Assembly (NCBI RefSeq): GCF_012767755.2
Contig: NZ_AP023189.1
Location: 248,001 to 312,000 of the forward strand
Origin: Pseudomonas tohonis
Lineage (GTDB): Bacteria > Pseudomonadota > Gammaproteobacteria > Pseudomonadales > Pseudomonadaceae
Direction of reading: 5' to 3'
DNA: 64,000 nucleotides
The position numbers and the translations under genes are program-made. The stretch's first letter is position 1. The number at the start of each line of letters is the position of its first letter. Shown in pieces: positions 62,056 to 64,000 of this stretch. The notes beneath the pieces were generated by a model. It was not told where the DNA came from and ran no database searches. It worked only from the letters and a program-made list of their open reading frames with translations.

Positions 62056-64000
62056 TTACATCAGTGCGGTCTCCATCGGTGCCATGCTGGCTACTAGTAG
62101 TCGAGTATCTCCGTCATCAAAGATTACCCTCAGGACTCGATCATCAATCCACTTTTCGATAGTCCCCGTACCGAACACTGCATGAATGACCTTAGTCCCA
62201 GCTTCTGCTCCCAGAATGCCTTGATGTGTATTTGCGGCTATTGAGGCCTGGGGGCGCTGTACATAGTGCCAATCCTGTGAGAAGGGGAATGTTGCGAAGT
62301 AAGCGTTTGCAATCTGTGGGCGCTCTATTTCTCCAGGGGCTTCAAAGCGTTTTTCTTCGATCGCCGCTCCAGCGTGTCGGGCTAGGGCGATATCCATCTC
62401 CCAGAGAAAGCAGGAGACTGAGCTGATTGCAGGGTCAGGATCGGTTGGGGTAGCAGTCTCAAGGATGCGCTGAAACTCTGGGTCACTGGGGTGAGCAATG
62501 AACACCTCATCAACGGCACGAGTGATAGCTACATAGAAAAGCCGACGCTCTGCCTCAATCTCTTCGTTGCTAAGACGGTCGCGAGGAAAACCGCCTCTCA
62601 CCAACCCAGGTACAAAGACTCGGGACCATTGGGCTCCTTTAGCACGATGGATAGAGCTGATCCATACGTGTGCAGTAGTGGGTGGCTCCACCGCAGATGA
62701 GTCAATGAGAGGGTCAAGGCTGTCCAGGAACTCGTCGATGGTGCCCTCATGCCGGCTGGCTATGGTTCGAAATGCCTGAACGTTTGCCATGACAGCTGTT
62801 GCTTGGTCTAGGGTAGGCGACTGTTTTTCAATGTTTCGTTCGAACTCCGTTGCCAGCAGGTAGCGATCAAGCACTGTAATAACTTTTTCGTGGGGGGCCG
62901 TAGAGGTTGCGAGAATCTCAAGTAAGTCAGCACGATCACGAATTTGGTTCGCTTGGAAATCTTTGGTCTGCGGGGTGATGGTAGAGCGGATAGCCTCCAC
63001 AAGTCGCTCGGGATGATGCACTACTAACTCTATAACGCGATTTAATGCTGCCTTGTCCAGATAGAGAGTAGGTCGGTACAGCAAGCTCTTGATGACGTAT
63101 CGCAATTGATCACCTTCTAGGGATCTCCAGCGACCGCTGGCCAGTTGAAGAACACCGAGCAGTGCACTGATTTCTGGAATTCGCATCAGAGGTGGTCGGC
63201 CATATACGTGGTAAGGAATCCCTCGCTGATGCAAGTCCAGTTCTAGGGTGACGCTGAGATCATAGGTTCTGACCAGCACTGCAATATCTTGGAGCGCGAC
63301 CCCAGCGGTGAGTTGTTGTGCTACGTGCTCGCCGAGGTCAGCTAAACCCAGGGTAAGTGGCAAGCAATGGATGCGTGTAAGCGGAGCTTTCTCATTGGAG
63401 ATACTGATCTTGGGGTTACGGTTTTTATTGTGGGTGATCAGCTGGCTGGCCGCGATTGAAAGTGCGTGACCGAAGCGGAATGTGTGGGGCAGGGTATATC
63501 GGGTGGCATGCGGGAAGTCCTGTTCGAAGCCGCGGATGAGATAGTCCGGTTCCGCGCCGCGCCAATCGTAGATAGCTTGATCTTCGTCTCCGACCAGCAT
63601 TACTTGAGCTCTATCGCCGGCGAGAATCTTCAGTAGTTCGATCTGAATACCATTCATGTCCTGAGCCTCATCCACTATCAGATGGTCAACTCGGTTCTGG
63701 ACATAGCGTTGCGCTAGAGGCCGCCTCAGCATCAGCTTGACTGGGTCATAGAGTTGATCTTCAAAGAATCTGATTTTCAGTTGTGCACGGCGACTTTCAA
63801 AAAGATGGAACGCTTCGGGATACCCTTTGGCGATCGAGCCATAACTGTATCTCTCGAATACCTCCTCAGGCCTGTTCGTGCTCGACTTGACCAGCATCAG
63901 GAAGGAGATAAAACCGTCTACCTGCTCCTTGTCTGGGGCAACGTTGCTTCCGTTGATAGCTTTGAACACATGAGTGAACGCCTCTCTGGCAATCTTTGTC
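62056..64000 (-). CDS. SF1 UvrD/PcrA-like helicase, 5' end outside window
   Basis: The frame is open to the right edge. Within the window it has VDHLIVDEAQDMNGIQIELL (motif II), VMLVGDEDQAIYDWRG (motif III), TFRFGHAL (motif IV), SIHRAKGAQWSRVFVPG (motif V) and LFYVAITRAVDEVFI (motif VI). The C-terminal tail GTKVIHAVFGTGTIEKWIDD looks like the PcrA/UvrD Tudor-like RNA-polymerase-binding domain. Walker A lies beyond the edge. It may be a free helicase or part of a two-gene defence system whose partner is off-window. Confidence 0.9.
   Translation of the reverse strand, partial: TKIAREAFTHVFKAINGSNVAPDKEQVDGFISFLMLVKSSTNRPEEVFERYSYGSIAKGYPEAFHLFESRRAQLKIRFFEDQLYDPVKLMLRRPLAQRYVQNRVDHLIVDEAQDMNGIQIELLKILAGDRAQVMLVGDEDQAIYDWRGAEPDYLIRGFEQDFPHATRYTLPHTFRFGHALSIAASQLITHNKNRNPKISISNEKAPLTRIHCLPLTLGLADLGEHVAQQLTAGVALQDIAVLVRTYDLSVTLELDLHQRGIPYHVYGRPPLMRIPEISALLGVLQLASGRWRSLEGDQLRYVIKSLLYRPTLYLDKAALNRVIELVVHHPERLVEAIRSTITPQTKDFQANQIRDRADLLEILATSTAPHEKVITVLDRYLLATEFERNIEKQSPTLDQATAVMANVQAFRTIASRHEGTIDEFLDSLDPLIDSSAVEPPTTAHVWISSIHRAKGAQWSRVFVPGLVRGGFPRDRLSNEEIEAERRLFYVAITRAVDEVFIAHPSDPEFQRILETATPTDPDPAISSVSCFLWEMDIALARHAGAAIEEKRFEAPGEIERPQIANAYFATFPFSQDWHYVQRPQASIAANTHQGILGAEAGTKVIHAVFGTGTIEKWIDDRVLRVIFDDGDTRLLVASMAPMETALM

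Overview
The window looks like accessory DNA of a Pseudomonas (sensu lato) genome; the species cannot be fixed from sequence alone. The lineage call rests on Pseudomonas-type genes: an InaA-type kinase, an LTA-synthase-like membrane enzyme, MvaT-family silencers, a Tn5563-like mercury transposon, DNA ligase D and a high-GC comM fragment. GC content and codon use change abruptly several times. The bacteriocin-like block (about 31.9-37.3 kb) is visibly AT-rich, while umuDC (28.2-30.5 kb), the Tn3 transposase and the comM fragment (44.2-44.8 kb) are very GC-rich. The window is therefore a patchwork of transferred modules rather than core chromosome.

Layout. (1) 1-3530: a cell-envelope cluster (methyltransferase end, InaA kinase, LtaS-like enzyme, start of a PAP2 phosphatase). 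The PAP2 gene is cut at a 38-bp Tn3-type inverted repeat. (2) 3530-14244: an oxidant or electrophile stress island. It holds a cupin, a TetR regulator, an SDR, an OsmC protein, an RclR-like AraC regulator and an RclC-like DUF417 membrane protein. A complete 6.25-kb Tn5563-like transposon (resolvase, RHH-PIN toxin-antitoxin, transposase, merR/T/P without merA) sits in its middle. (3) 14520-17124: an IS21-family element. (4) 17.2-23.8 kb: iron-permease-like protein, diguanylate cyclase, LigD and a GNAT enzyme. (5) 24.0-28.1 kb: a Gabija-like pair (OLD-TOPRIM nuclease plus UvrD-like helicase). (6) 28.2-31.1 kb: SOS genes umuDC and an SRAP protein around one LexA box, then a deaminase-fold protein. 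(7) 31.9-37.2 kb: a five-gene minus-strand cluster for an exported double-glycine-leader M15 peptidase (HlyD, C39-ABC, peptidase, lipoprotein, Fic). (8) 38-44 kb: an MvaT-like protein, a HEPN-motif protein, an inositol-phosphatase-family enzyme and a TnsE-like protein. (9) 44.1-49.6 kb: a comM (yifB) fragment trapped between two foreign junctions, followed by tnsA-tnsB-tnsC-tniQ. (10) 49.8-55.4 kb: a putative defence locus (PD-(D/E)XK nuclease, middle component, zinc-motif SMC-like ATPase, HTH regulator and a divergent DNA methyltransferase) with paired palindromic operators. (11) 55.7-64 kb: a second MvaT-like gene, a decayed higB with intact higA, an HTH-nucleotidyltransferase-PP2C operon, small genes, an IS5 stub, an HNH-like protein and an SF1 helicase running off the right edge.

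How it works together. The right two thirds read as a defence and competition island carried by Tn7-like transposition functions that target comM, with MvaT-like silencers probably dampening expression of AT-rich cargo. The strongest candidates for undescribed systems are the methyltransferase/HTH/SMC/middle-component/nuclease locus at 49.8-55.4 kb, the HTH/nucleotidyltransferase/PP2C operon at 56.7-58.8 kb, and the exported M15-peptidase cluster with its lipoprotein and Fic protein at 31.9-37.2 kb. All functional calls come from motif reading by eye; no database search was run.
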